From: Erwinia_E haradaeae_A
GTDB lineage: Bacteria > Pseudomonadota > Gammaproteobacteria > Enterobacterales > Enterobacteriaceae
Length of the DNA: 64,000 nucleotides
Direction: 5' to 3'
Assembly: GCF_900698965.1 (NCBI RefSeq)
Contig: NZ_LR217725.1
Span: 372,001-436,000 of the forward strand
This document shows positions 1 through 10,525 of this stretch, one piece after another. Under the pieces are notes generated by a model, which was given only the letters and a program-made list of their open reading frames with translations, was not told where the DNA came from and searched no databases. Each line of letters starts with the position of its first letter. Position 1 is the first letter of the stretch. The translations under genes were made by a program, and so were the position numbers.

Positions 1-1122
1 TGTTATTCCGTAAAGTGGCCAGAATAATGCGGAACTTTTTAATTGTATATACACTGGTTTTTTCGAAAGAGCCAATTGAGTATGTAGATTGAGCAGTGCT
101 TGCACCGATCCAGACAATTTGCATACTAATTTTAAATTACCACATAAATCGCCATTAAGGTTAGCTTGTATTGTTTCATCTTTCAGACCAGCAACATTAA
201 TCATACCATGTAATATAAAGTTTAGCGGCCATGTGCCATGGAGCTTCATGTGGCCATAAGATTGTATGCTTCCCCCAGGGGCATCTACTACTAAATTTTT
301 TAAATATAATTGCTGATTTTTAATGGTAGCTTGTATTAAAAGTGTATCAATAGAGGTGTGAGTGTTTCCTATAAAATTTAAATTTTCACAAAAAATTGTC
401 ATCAGATTGACATGAATCGGGAGATTAAATATTGGTAGATATTGAATTAGAGTTGTATTCCATAGCGTTTTAATGATTTTTCCTACATGTGTATAGGTAT
501 AGGATGGATTTATAGAGCGTCTATCTATATTATAGATAGATATCTGTTTTTTTGATTCTTCTATTTTAGTTTGTGGTAGTGATATGGTTAGCCCTTGAAG
601 ATGCGACGGTGTTAGTATGAGCTCTTGTGGTTTCCACTTGATACCGCCGATAAAAGATACAAGCGATATTCCGGTGTTTTTTAGTTTTATCTTGACATCA
701 TAGATAGCCACTCTCTTCAGCCTTACAGGACAATAGGAGATATAATATTTATAATTCTTTTTTTCCGATAAGAAATGAGTTATCTGAGATGATGGCCAAT
801 TTTTATCTACTAATATATTAACTTTTTTTAACATTACTGCATTCATATAGAGCTTTCTATCAATTAAACACCGATAGCTCAGTTTAAAGTGAACCTTATT
901 TATATTTATTGTGATACCAGGCGTGGTATAGTGGACGCCTGTTAAGCTACCATCATGCAGAGTTCCTTCGATTTTTTGGATATAGACAGAAGGTATAGAT
1001 TTGATTACTGTATGTAATACTAGTTTCATGCCAATTGTAGTGCCTACTAAAAACGTAATGAAAGAAGATAGCAATATAGTTAAGATAAAGACAAAAATCA
1101 GACCCTTCTTCAACCATTTCAT
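1..1122 (-). CDS. tamB: TamB, N-terminal part, cut by window edge
   Basis: Inner-membrane-anchored, periplasm-spanning partner of TamA in the translocation and assembly module, now placed among AsmA-like lipid-transport proteins. Reading the minus strand from the ATG at 1122 gives 374 codons with no stop up to the window edge. The protein begins MKWLKKGLIFVF, a basic start followed by a hydrophobic anchor at about residues 8-30. Long beta-rich sequence follows, including a stretch near the visible end that matches E. coli TamB (LSGSVQALLNLHTQL). The start overlaps the tamA stop by 4 bp (ATGA), so the two are translationally coupled as in E. coli. The C-terminal DUF490 domain would lie outside the window, so its integrity cannot be judged. 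Confidence 0.9.
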   Translation of the reverse strand, partial: MKWLKKGLIFVFILTILLSSFITFLVGTTIGMKLVLHTVIKSIPSVYIQKIEGTLHDGSLTGVHYTTPGITININKVHFKLSYRCLIDRKLYMNAVMLKKVNILVDKNWPSSQITHFLSEKKNYKYYISYCPVRLKRVAIYDVKIKLKNTGISLVSFIGGIKWKPQELILTPSHLQGLTISLPQTKIEESKKQISIYNIDRRSINPSYTYTHVGKIIKTLWNTTLIQYLPIFNLPIHVNLMTIFCENLNFIGNTHTSIDTLLIQATIKNQQLYLKNLVVDAPGGSIQSYGHMKLHGTWPLNFILHGMINVAGLKDETIQANLNGDLCGNLKLVCKLSGSVQALLNLHTQLALSKKPVYIQLKSSALFWPLYGIT

Positions 1123-2870
1123 AGTTCAGGTCCAAGACCAATGTACAATTGTACATTATGTGCCTGTCTTCTACCTATTGGGCGTGCAATATCAAGTTTG
1201 AGAGGGCCAAGAAGAGATTGCCAGCGTACTCCAAAACCAACACCAGTATTAATGGGATTTTTTTGAAGATCTTGAAGAGCTGAGCCTGAGTCAACAAATA
1301 TTGCTCCCCACCATTTTCCAGTTATATGATATTGATACTCTATCGATCCTATGGCTAATTTTGAAGCACCTGTAAGTTTTCCCGCACTATCGTGCGGAGA
1401 TAGTGCTTTATATTTATAGCCTCGAACACTGTGATCACCGCCGGCAAAAAAACGTAGATTCGGTGGAATTTTTGAGAAGTGCTTAGTATTGATCCAACCT
1501 AGATTAATACGCTCAATAAAACGAGATCGTTCCTGTACAGTTTGGACCCATGCATTTTTTGCTTGAATTACGACAAAATCGATATATGACCCCCATAGGG
1601 AATTTGAGATATCAAGAGAGTAATGCTGAGAATCACCCCAAGAGGGCATCATGAGTGAGCCATGCGAACGGGTACGATCAAGAGTGACTCCGGGGTAAAT
1701 TAGCATTGTAGTATTGGTGGTATTACCTTGAGTAAAATGGTCAAATATCCAGTGTATGTGAGTGGCCCATTTCCAGTTATTAGATCGTTCCCAATACTGT
1801 GATACAGACAGAGTGGAAGCATCAGACTGCGTGTCATTAAGATGAGTGCGTTTTACACCACCTTGTATCAGATAATATTGCTCTAGTGGGTTTTGCAATA
1901 GTGGTATTTTATATGTCCATTCCAGATTTTTTTCAGGCGCTGAGATCTTTATCATAGTATGAAAGCTATGTCCGCGGTTATTGACCCAACTTTTCTTCCA
2001 GCGCGCCTTAAGATGCGGCCCAATATCCGTTGAAGATCCAAAACCAGTCTCAATAGTGTTTTTAGCTCGTGCTGTAACAACTCCGTTGAGTTGTACTTTT
2101 TTATCTATATTTGTTTTATCAATATTCGGAATAACAGATACTGAATTAAACCACCCGGTTTCTGATAAGCGTCGCGTTAGCTCTGCCACGTTATTGGCAG
2201 AATAGACATCACCTGCGTGAAATGGTACGATATTCTGTAAATATTCTTCACGGATATGTGAACCTATAAAATTCACTGTGCCAAAACAATAACGTTCGCC
2301 ACTATCATAGTCGATATCCCAGAATGCTATATAACGAGGGACGGCTACTTGTAGTTGGCTTTTTAGATAATTAGCGTCAAAATAACCTTTACGTAATGCT
2401 ATTTTATCTAAAGAATTTTTAAAATTTTCGTATTTTCTGTGATTAAGAATGCTGCCTTTAAGAGGTCTTTCTTGCATCACTAAGGCAAGATAATCATCAT
2501 CTCTGCATGCACTACCTCTTAATGTTACTTTTGCTTGAGCGATTTTAATTGGTTTACCCGGTATGACGTTAACGATAAGCAGGGATTTTTGATGGGGTCT
2601 CTGAGATTGCACAAGATTAAAGGTAATGCTTGGTTGATAATATCCTAATGCTTTTAGGGCCTTTCTTACCATCATCTCAATATGAGAGCGAAAACGGATA
2701 TCCGTAAGAACCCCCTGATTAGTCAGAGGGGACAAATGTGCCTGAACATTAGTTTCTAAATCTTTAGATAATCCGATAATTTTTAAATTAGCTTGATCTG
2801 CCCGGGCGAGGGCAGAATAGGTACTAATAATGAATAGCGCCAATATAAGACAGATATAAATTTTCGGCAA
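1119..2870 (-). CDS. tamA: TamA, outer-membrane Omp85-family assembly factor
   Basis: Outer-membrane beta-barrel of the translocation and assembly module, partner of TamB. The 583-residue product is close to E. coli TamA (577). It starts with a signal peptide (MPKIYICLILALFIIS, cleavage near residue 23). Three POTRA-type repeats follow to about residue 260, then a C-terminal 16-strand barrel with the Omp85 VRGY motif (GGDHSVRGYKY) and the family ending LYIGLGPEL. The ATG at 2870 follows AAGGAGT-like Shine-Dalgarno sequence (AGGAGTCC). It overlaps tamB by 4 bp. No stop or frameshift is seen, which makes this an intact envelope gene in an otherwise reduced genome. Confidence 0.95.
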   Translation of the reverse strand: MPKIYICLILALFIISTYSALARADQANLKIIGLSKDLETNVQAHLSPLTNQGVLTDIRFRSHIEMMVRKALKALGYYQPSITFNLVQSQRPHQKSLLIVNVIPGKPIKIAQAKVTLRGSACRDDDYLALVMQERPLKGSILNHRKYENFKNSLDKIALRKGYFDANYLKSQLQVAVPRYIAFWDIDYDSGERYCFGTVNFIGSHIREEYLQNIVPFHAGDVYSANNVAELTRRLSETGWFNSVSVIPNIDKTNIDKKVQLNGVVTARAKNTIETGFGSSTDIGPHLKARWKKSWVNNRGHSFHTMIKISAPEKNLEWTYKIPLLQNPLEQYYLIQGGVKRTHLNDTQSDASTLSVSQYWERSNNWKWATHIHWIFDHFTQGNTTNTTMLIYPGVTLDRTRSHGSLMMPSWGDSQHYSLDISNSLWGSYIDFVVIQAKNAWVQTVQERSRFIERINLGWINTKHFSKIPPNLRFFAGGDHSVRGYKYKALSPHDSAGKLTGASKLAIGSIEYQYHITGKWWGAIFVDSGSALQDLQKNPINTGVGFGVRWQSLLGPLKLDIARPIGRRQAHNVQLYIGLGPEL

Positions 2871-3014
2871 AAGGACTCCTACTGATTATTGTTGTCTATA
2901 ATGGAATTACCAGATCATGATGTTGTGTCATGGGATATGGTCTTTCCATGGCTATATTTATTAAGTTCTCGCTGTCTCATTTTTTACCATTAATAATATT
3001 TAAGATATTCAAGT

Positions 3015-3050
3015 ACTGCATGTTATCGTGCAGTGCTATCACTGCGATAG
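3015..3050. other. Two adjacent hairpins upstream of tamA
   Basis: ACTGCATG/CGTGCAGT (8 bp with one G-T pair, loop TTAT) at 3015-3034 is followed almost at once by CTATC/GATAG around 3037-3050. The patch is richer in GC than its surroundings and lies about 145 bp upstream of the tamA start. No T tract follows on either strand, so it is not a clear terminator. It could be a leader structure or chance. Confidence 0.3.
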
Positions 3051-3773
3051 TCATACTGTTCAAATATCTATTAATAAACAGTTGCTTGAATCATACTGAG
3101 CCTTACTAGTGTTATATGATCCGTGATCATGATACAGAATCATTGTATCTTAATGGTGTGTTGTTAAAAGATTATCTATCCGTATAGGCTAGTGGTTTTT
3201 TATTTTAGCCTAGATGTGTATATTTTTATCATGCATAGATAATTCCTAGGATGATGACTATAAAGGATATGATTTTTTGATTCCTCTGTAAATATTATAT
3301 CTTTTGCATTACAGTTTGTCTGTCTTAGTTAATCATGACTTAAGCACTTATATTATATTTTGCGTTGATACTGAAATATCTAGATCATAATCTAGTTCTT
3401 TTATAAGTTAGGACCGCGTATTATCTTAGATCATCTAACTGGATTACCACGAAGAAATATTTAGATATCAATCATCTGTTGGTACTGTTGGTAAATAGTG
3501 TTTGCAAAAATTAATATGCGGGGATAGCAGTTACTTTATTCAGAATAATCCTTGTATCTTCTTTCGTAGTATTGTCTTATTTGCAAAGTATTTTATCAAA
3601 AATTATAAAAGCGCTACAATATTTTTTATGGTTTAAGATTTATAATGTATATGAGTTACTTGTTGTTTAAACTTTTTCGTTATGGATTATTTTGTGTGGG
3701 ATCGGTGTAATTTAAGATAGTGTTATACTAGTTATACTATATTAGTAATATACTTAGTAAGATCATGAGTTAT

Positions 3774-3801
3774 ACATACTACATACTACATATTACATAT
3801 T
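3774..3801. repeat. Tandem heptamer repeat, four copies
   Basis: ACATACT ACATACT ACATATT ACATATT, four head-to-tail heptamers with one variable base, in the tamA-mrdA spacer. It looks like a product of replication slippage. Confidence 0.85.
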
Positions 3802-5121
3802 AGTAATATTATTAAATATAATTGGGAATATAATTTCCTATATGAAAAATTAGAATAAAAATATATTTACTACTTTAAAAAAGCTTCACTATTAAAGCAG
3901 AATTAAAGAAGAAGGTCCGTTTGTGTTTTCCACCATTAAGAAGATCTGTTTATCTATAGTACATGGAGATTGGTATAATGTCCAGTAAGATAACTAACGG
4001 ATAATACAAGGATTATCTTTTTATATAGTAATAATATTGATAATAGTCATTATATTTTATATTTTTCTCTAATTCTTTAATGAATAAACATAAAATATCA
4101 CATAATGCGTCTAGATTGAAAATGGTCTAGATTTAAGATAAATAATCTTTTAGATGATTGTATTTTAACAACTACATGCTTTGCATGAGCTAAAAGTCAC
4201 TAACAGGTAATAGTAAGTTTAGGTATATTTTCAGTCATTGCTATGCTAGTAGGCAAATTATCTTCATAATAATCGTAAAGAATCATACAGTATCATTCTG
4301 TCATGATAGACTGATTCGGTTGTATTGAGCACTAGCTTTATTGATCTTTTACTGTAACTAATAAATGTGCCTAATATTAATGATAATTCAAGATTCAACT
4401 AAATACAGATATCTTGACATTCTGTTTTTCTAGTATATGAAAATGAATAATATAATGATGATAAATATCACTAAGAGACGATTATAGATATAATTATCTA
4501 TAAGATTAGGTAACTCTATTATAATATTTAAATAGTTGCTAGAAATAAAGAGCATAATACTTATGTTGAGCGTATATTGAGTAAGTATGATACAAAATCA
4601 TGTGTTATGAGTCTCAAGTATTATTGCTCTAGACACAGAATATCTTTAATACCTTAATATATATCAAAGTATGTATAAGCGGTAATGTCCGTGTTAGAAA
4701 AAGATGCCAGAGTTTATAGCTTACCGCTATCAAATTATAGAATATCTCTAGTAATACCAAGAGATAGAAGCATACATGCATACAAGATGGCTTGATGCTA
4801 CTAAAATCAGCTAACAAGGATTACTGCGTACAGTATTTTTATTTTATTGGTACCTCTATGAATAATTTCATATGACTATATTTTCAGTGTATTCGACTAT
4901 ATATTGGCTGCATGGCTAGTGCTATAGAATATCTCAAAGACATAGTAGAATGCAAATAGCTAAGAGCTAGCTATTTTTAACACTCCACAAAAATGCGTTG
5001 AGTCTTTAGTATATAGGTGCAAGAGATTATATTGTACGGAGTATGCCGATGAATAATGTTTATTATAATATAAACATATTGATTATATTAACTGATTTGA
5101 TGGTAAGCGTTGAAGCGTCGA

Positions 5122-7029
5122 ATGAAATTAAAATATAACTTCTTCCGTGATTATACCGCTGAAAAAAAAATCTTTGTTCATCGTGAATATATTGCTTTTC
5201 TAGGTATTTTACTACTTTCAACAATATTACTCATTAATCTTTATTTCCTACAGATTATCTATCATAAAGATTATAGTGCACGTTCTAATGCGAACCGTAT
5301 TAAATTAGTGCCAATCGTGCCTAGAAGAGGCCTTATTTGTGACAGAAATGGTACGCTACTAGCATTAAATAGAACTATATATCAGTTAAAAATTATACCA
5401 GAAAAAATTAAAAATTTATCATTGATTTTGCAGCAACTCACGCCTATTGTTAATCTCACAACTGAAGAACTACGCGCTTTTCAAAAAGAAAGAGAACGTG
5501 CGAATCGCTTTACCGCTGTAGTGTTAAAAACTAGTTTAAGCGATGTTCAAATTGCCAGGTTTTCAGTGAATCAGTATCGATTTAGAGGGGTGCTCATAGA
5601 AGGCTATCAAAAGCGATTATATCCTTACGGATCAGCTCTTACTCATGTGCTGGGATATGTGTCAAAAATTAATCATCAAGATATACAGCGTCTGGAGAAC
5701 AATGGTAGATGGTCTGATTATGCAGAGACCCCAAATATTGGTAAATTAGGTATCGAGCGTTATTATGAAAATATATTACATGGTAGCACTGGATATGCAG
5801 AAGTTGAGGTGAACAACCGTGGACGAGTCATTCGTCAACTTAATAAAAGGGCACCTCAGGCCGGTGGAGATGTTTACTTGAGTATCGATCTGAAACTACA
5901 ACAATATATTGCGACCCTCTTGAAGGGTAGTCGTGCCGCTGTTGTTGTCACTGACCCTCGTAGTGGAGAAGTATTGGCAATGGTTTCTATGCCCAGTTAT
6001 AACCCAAATCTTTTTGTAGGAGGCATTTCGCAAGACCAGTACACGCTGTTACTAAATAATACTAATCGCCCATTTATTAACCGTGCTATTCAAGGCACTT
6101 ATCCACCAGCTTCAACAGTAAAACCATATATCGCTGTTGCTGCATTAACAGCCGGAGTCATTACAAATCATACCATATTATTTGATCCCGGGTGGTGGCA
6201 ATTACCCAAGTCGACTAAACGTTTTCGCGACTGGAAACGATCTGGCCATGGCGATCTAGATATTATGAAGGCACTGGAAGAGTCTTCTGACACATTTTTT
6301 TATCAAATTGCATATGATATAGGTATTAATCGTTTAAGCAAATGGATGAAGCAGTTTGGTTATGGGTGTCTTACTGGGATTGACTTAGTAGGAGAAAATT
6401 CTGGTATTATGCCCACTCGTCAATGGAAAATAAAGCGCTTTAAAAGCCATTGGTATCAGGGAGATACGATTCCAGTTGGTATTGGACAAGGTTACTGGAC
6501 TGCCACTCCAGTGCAGATGAATAAGGCCCTTATGGTTCTCATTAATAACGGTAGTATTAAAACGCCACATTTTTTGCTTTATACGGTACAAGGAGATCAT
6601 AAGGTGCCATGGCATGAGTTGAATGCTACACCTATTTGTAAGGTCAACAGAAAATATTGGGAGATAGCGCAAAAGGGAATGTATGGTGTAGCTAATCATT
6701 TTAATGGTACTGCTAGAAAAAATTTTGCAGACGCACCATATAAAATTGCTGCTAAATCAGGTACAGCACAGGTCTTTAGTTTAAAAAATTCAGAAGTCTA
6801 TAACGCTAATACACTTAGTGAAAATCTTCGTGATCATAAGGCAATGATTGCGTATGCGCCGTACGATCATCCACGTATTGCAGTTGCTGTCATCCTTGAG
6901 AATGCACGGGATGGTATATCAGTTGGAAAAATTACACGTCAAATTTTAGACTATTACATGATTTCTATGCATCATTATTATAATACCTCTACCGTACCAT
7001 TTTGTTATCTTGCTCGTGAGGAGCGCTAA
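5122..7029 (+). CDS. mrdA: Penicillin-binding protein 2, cell-elongation transpeptidase
   Basis: Class B PBP that cross-links lateral-wall peptidoglycan together with RodA in the elongasome; inner membrane with a periplasmic catalytic domain. The product has 635 residues (E. coli 633). An N-terminal anchor at about residues 23-44 is followed by the PBP dimerisation domain and the transpeptidase domain. The catalytic motifs are S331-T-V-K334, S388-S-D390 and K545-S-G-T. I chose the ATG at 5122 because MKLKYNFFRDYTAE aligns with the E. coli start; an in-frame TTG at 5110 is less likely. A run of nine A (5162-5170) sits early in the gene with the frame intact. mrdB follows 6 bp downstream. Confidence 0.96.
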   Translation: MKLKYNFFRDYTAEKKIFVHREYIAFLGILLLSTILLINLYFLQIIYHKDYSARSNANRIKLVPIVPRRGLICDRNGTLLALNRTIYQLKIIPEKIKNLSLILQQLTPIVNLTTEELRAFQKERERANRFTAVVLKTSLSDVQIARFSVNQYRFRGVLIEGYQKRLYPYGSALTHVLGYVSKINHQDIQRLENNGRWSDYAETPNIGKLGIERYYENILHGSTGYAEVEVNNRGRVIRQLNKRAPQAGGDVYLSIDLKLQQYIATLLKGSRAAVVVTDPRSGEVLAMVSMPSYNPNLFVGGISQDQYTLLLNNTNRPFINRAIQGTYPPASTVKPYIAVAALTAGVITNHTILFDPGWWQLPKSTKRFRDWKRSGHGDLDIMKALEESSDTFFYQIAYDIGINRLSKWMKQFGYGCLTGIDLVGENSGIMPTRQWKIKRFKSHWYQGDTIPVGIGQGYWTATPVQMNKALMVLINNGSIKTPHFLLYTVQGDHKVPWHELNATPICKVNRKYWEIAQKGMYGVANHFNGTARKNFADAPYKIAAKSGTAQVFSLKNSEVYNANTLSENLRDHKAMIAYAPYDHPRIAVAVILENARDGISVGKITRQILDYYMISMHHYYNTSTVPFCYLAREER

Positions 7030-7035
7030 TCGATA

Positions 7036-8145
7036 ATGATCAGACACGAGGGTGCACGTATCTGGGGTCGTCTTCATATAGATCCATGCTTGTTTGTGAT
7101 TATTAGTATATTGTTAGCTATAAGTCTATTAGTAATGTGGAGTGCTAGCGGACAGAATGTAGATATGATGGCACATAAAGTAATTCAGATTGGTATGGGT
7201 ATCGGTGTTATGATATTTATGGCGCAGATTTCACCGCGTATTTATGAGACATGGGCTCCTTATCTGTATACGATTTCTATGATTTTGCTTGTTCTAGTTG
7301 ACATATCTGGACACATTAGCAAAGGGGCACAACGCTGGTTAGATCTTGGGTTTATACGTTTTCAGCCATCAGAGATCGCTAAAATCTCTGTGCCTTTAAT
7401 GGTGGCTCGGTGTATGAATCGCGATACGTATCCACCAAGCATAGGTAATACTATAATCGCATTAATACTAATATTAATTCCGACTCTACTAGTTGCCGTG
7501 CAGCCCGATCTGGGTACATCAATACTGATTGCGGTTTCCGGTCTCTTTGTATTATTTTTATCCGGTATAAGCTGGACCTTGATCATAACAGTAATATCAA
7601 CTATTGCCGCATTGACGCCTATATTATGGCTCTACTTCATGCATGATTATCAGCGTAATCGTATGAGGATGTTATTTTCTCCTACAAGCGATCCACTGGG
7701 ATCAGGTTATCACATTATTCAGTCAAAAATTGCTATTGGCTCTGGTGGTATCCCAGGTAAAGGCTGGCTGCATGGGACTCAATCTCAGCTGGCATTTCTT
7801 CCTGAGAGACATACAGATTTTATTTTTTCTGTTTTAGCTGAAGAGCTAGGATTAGTAGGGGTTGTACTTCTTCTTATGCTTTATATACTACTTATTATAC
7901 GTGGATTATTAATCGCAGCTCATGCACAGAACACTTTTGGTAGGGTCATGGCAGGTGGAGTCATATTAGTTTTTTTTATTTACGTTTTTGTCAACATCGG
8001 CATGGTAAGTGGCCTGTTGCCAGTTGTCGGGGTGCCTTTGCCAATTATTAGTTATGGCGGATCGGCGTTAATAGTCCTCATGGCTGGTTTTGGTATGATC
8101 ATGTCCATTCATACACATAAAAAAATGTTATCAAACAACCTGTAA
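7036..8145 (+). CDS. mrdB: RodA, SEDS-family peptidoglycan polymerase
   Basis: Integral-membrane SEDS glycosyltransferase that polymerises lipid II for elongation and works as a complex with PBP2. The 369-residue product (E. coli 370) is hydrophobic throughout, with about ten membrane segments. It keeps RodA landmarks: WSASGQN near the start, AQRWLDLG, FQPSEIAKI, QPDLGTSI, HIIQSKIAIGSGG, LPERHTDFIF, and the C-terminal GVPLPIISYGGSAL. It is separated from mrdA by 6 bp, so the pair is one operon. In E. coli rlpA and dacA follow; here 1.3 kb of empty sequence follows instead. Confidence 0.96.
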   Translation: MIRHEGARIWGRLHIDPCLFVIISILLAISLLVMWSASGQNVDMMAHKVIQIGMGIGVMIFMAQISPRIYETWAPYLYTISMILLVLVDISGHISKGAQRWLDLGFIRFQPSEIAKISVPLMVARCMNRDTYPPSIGNTIIALILILIPTLLVAVQPDLGTSILIAVSGLFVLFLSGISWTLIITVISTIAALTPILWLYFMHDYQRNRMRMLFSPTSDPLGSGYHIIQSKIAIGSGGIPGKGWLHGTQSQLAFLPERHTDFIFSVLAEELGLVGVVLLLMLYILLIIRGLLIAAHAQNTFGRVMAGGVILVFFIYVFVNIGMVSGLLPVVGVPLPIISYGGSALIVLMAGFGMIMSIHTHKKMLSNNL

Positions 8146-9430
8146 GAGAATTTATAGCTGCATTCATTACATTTATTGACATGCATTATATTTATTTAGA
8201 TAGAATTGATTTATACAGTTAATACTGCAAGTACTGATAGTGATATCAGATCTTAATCCGATTAAGTCTGCTCTCTTTTAGTTATAGAACATACCATGAG
8301 TTTATAAAAATGATATTAATTACGAGTAAACTGAACAATCATTTTAGGCATTAAAATTAATTAATATATTGTATCAAATTATTAAGTGTAGATAAACTAA
8401 TTAATATATGAAGTATTCAGAGAGACAACTAGATTGGATCTGTTTGTACTACCTCCGTAATATATAGCAATGAGCGTCTGATTTAGAGCAGAAAATCTTC
8501 GCTCAAACGTTATTGATCTTGTATGTATAGAGAGTACAATTCTGGATTTTAATCTGCACTAAATGTACATATGTTGTCTCTAGCTGTTTGATTAGTTACT
8601 TTTTCTACAGAGTATCATAATCAAAAGTTTGATTTTAATGGATAGTGTCTACCAAGTGTAATACAGTAACTCAGAGTAGAATCTTGATAAGCTAACCCTT
8701 TATGTAAAAATTTATTTTTATAAGTTTTTTATGAACTGTAGTATATACATTTTTGCTTGTGATTAGACTGCTTTAATTTTATTTTGTATAAGACATTTGG
8801 TCTTCAATTCAACTTGCATATTCAACTTACATACAGATTATTATGTAAGCGATGAGGTCTAGATATACCGAAAAATTGTCGAGGCATATATACAAGCATA
8901 TATGATACTTGCATTAATAATAGCAAATCAATAATAGCAAATCTGAAGAACAGCATAGTACCTATCCTTTTTACAAAAAAACTATTCTATGCCATATATG
9001 AATGAAAAATGCGATTACTAAAAAAGATTGTTATAATTTTAATTGCTTTGTGTCAATGGTAAATCTAGAGTAGCATGCGCGCTGTATGCATGATAAAGAT
9101 TTAATCAAAAATACTCTTGATAACATCTAGGCAAAAGGTTTTTTTTGAATAAATTAAGTATGTTTTTTAAAAAAAATTATATTTTTAATATAAAACATAT
9201 TTTTAGTGTTTTCAGTTAAGTGTTATGCATGTTAGTTTTGTTGACCTCTGTTAAGAAAAGTCGTAGACAGCACTTTAAATTAAATGATTTACTGTATCAG
9301 TAAAAACTATGAATAGAATTTTATTCTAATTATTTCAGCTGAAATTTGCTAACCTAGGTGGTTTTTAGGTTGATCAGGCGAAGAAGCCGAAATCCTCATT
9401 ATTAATTAGGATGTTATATAAGGTGTAGCG
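8146..9430. other. Gene-free spacer, about 1.3 kb
   Basis: Lies where E. coli has rlpA-dacA downstream of mrdB, but I see no readable remnant of either. A 14-bp exact tandem duplication is at 8916-8943. A weak ATCCT/AGGAT hairpin (9392-9412) lies in the ychF leader. The sequence is otherwise AT-rich and featureless, and no ychF promoter is convincing. Confidence 0.7.
8916..8943. repeat. Exact 14-bp tandem duplication
   Basis: AATAATAGCAAATC occurs twice head to tail with no mismatch, in the mrdB-ychF spacer. It is consistent with recent slippage. Confidence 0.85.
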
Positions 9431-10525
9431 ATGGGTTTAAAATGTGGAATTATTGGGATGCCAAATATTGGAAAATCTACTTTATTTAATGCATTAACTG
9501 GTGCAAATGTTCAAGCTGAAAATTTCCCATTTTGTACTATTAAGCCTCATAGCAAGATTTTGGCGATAAGTGATATGCGTTTAGAGAAACTAGCAAAAAT
9601 TGTACAGCCTCAGAGGGTTGTCCCTGCTACTGTAGAGTTTGTAGATATCGCAGGTCTTGTTAAAGGCGCTTCTAAAGGTGAGGGATTAGGCAGCCAATTT
9701 TTAACCCATATTCGCGAAACTGAAGCTATTATCCACGTGGTTCGCTGTTTTGAAGATGATAATATTATACATGTCAATAATACAGTAAATCCTGTGGATG
9801 ATATTAGCACTGTTCAGAGCGAATTAATTTTATCTGACTTAGACACCTGTGAGCGTGCTCTGCAGCGCATTATAAAAAAACAAGGATCTTATAAAGATGG
9901 TGATTTTAAAATTGAGCGAGGAATCTACGAACAGTGTCTAGCACATTTAGAAAATTTTTCTATGCTTTCCACTCTCAATCTAAGTACTCAAGATCAGTAT
10001 TTAATTCGTGATTTAAATTTTCTAACATTAAAACCCAGTATATATGTAGCCAACGTGCATGAAGATAGTTATAAAAATAAAACCTATCTTGACCAATTGT
10101 ATAATCTTGCTTCTATAGAAGGAATAGAAGTAGTAACAGTTTGTGCATTAATAGAATCAGAGCTATCGAAGCTAGAAAATGTTACACGTGAGGAATTGAT
10201 GAGCGCACTAGGCATGCAAAGCACTAGTTTGCAGCGTATAATTCAAGCTGGGTACGATCTCTTACATTTGCAAACTTACTTTACAGCAGGTACACAAGAA
10301 GTGAGGGCATGGACCATTTCTATTGGAACAATAGCTTCAGAGGCGGCCGGTAAAATTCATAGTGATTTTCAAAGAGGTTTTATCCGCGCACAAACTATTT
10401 CTTTTGATGATTTTATAACTTTTAATGGTGAAAAAGGAGCAAAAGAAGCTGGAAAAGTACGATCAGAAGGCAAAGAATATATCGTACAAGACGGTGATAT
10501 CATGCATTTTCTTTTTAATGTATAA
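9431..10525 (+). CDS. ychF: YchF/OLA1, ribosome-associated Obg-like ATPase
   Basis: Universally conserved P-loop protein that binds ribosomes and prefers ATP to GTP. The product has 364 residues (E. coli 363). The G1 loop GMPNIGKST is at residues 9-17. The G3 motif is DIAGLV, with a hydrophobic residue in place of the catalytic Gln, as usual in this family. The G4-equivalent NVHE has the Glu that explains ATP preference. A coiled-coil insert and a C-terminal TGS domain (from about residue 280) follow. AAGGTG precedes the ATG at good spacing. In E. coli it lies next to pth; here it stands alone, with its own terminator at 10558-10582. Confidence 0.96.
   Translation: MGLKCGIIGMPNIGKSTLFNALTGANVQAENFPFCTIKPHSKILAISDMRLEKLAKIVQPQRVVPATVEFVDIAGLVKGASKGEGLGSQFLTHIRETEAIIHVVRCFEDDNIIHVNNTVNPVDDISTVQSELILSDLDTCERALQRIIKKQGSYKDGDFKIERGIYEQCLAHLENFSMLSTLNLSTQDQYLIRDLNFLTLKPSIYVANVHEDSYKNKTYLDQLYNLASIEGIEVVTVCALIESELSKLENVTREELMSALGMQSTSLQRIIQAGYDLLHLQTYFTAGTQEVRAWTISIGTIASEAAGKIHSDFQRGFIRAQTISFDDFITFNGEKGAKEAGKVRSEGKEYIVQDGDIMHFLFNV

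Larger units (their letters stand above)
2871..5121. other. Gene-free spacer, about 2.25 kb
   Basis: No supportable gene lies between the divergent tamA and mrdA. The only sizeable frame (4629-4817, minus, 62 codons) has no recognisable sequence and no good ribosome-binding site. Contents seen: two adjacent hairpins at 3015-3050, a four-copy heptamer repeat at 3774-3801, and generally random AT-rich sequence. The tamA promoter should lie at the left end and the mrdA promoter at the right, but I see no convincing sigma-70 pair. Confidence 0.7.

Noticed and set aside
4629..4817. 62-codon minus-strand frame in the tamA-mrdA spacer
   Set aside because: No motif, no ribosome-binding site, and AT-driven composition.
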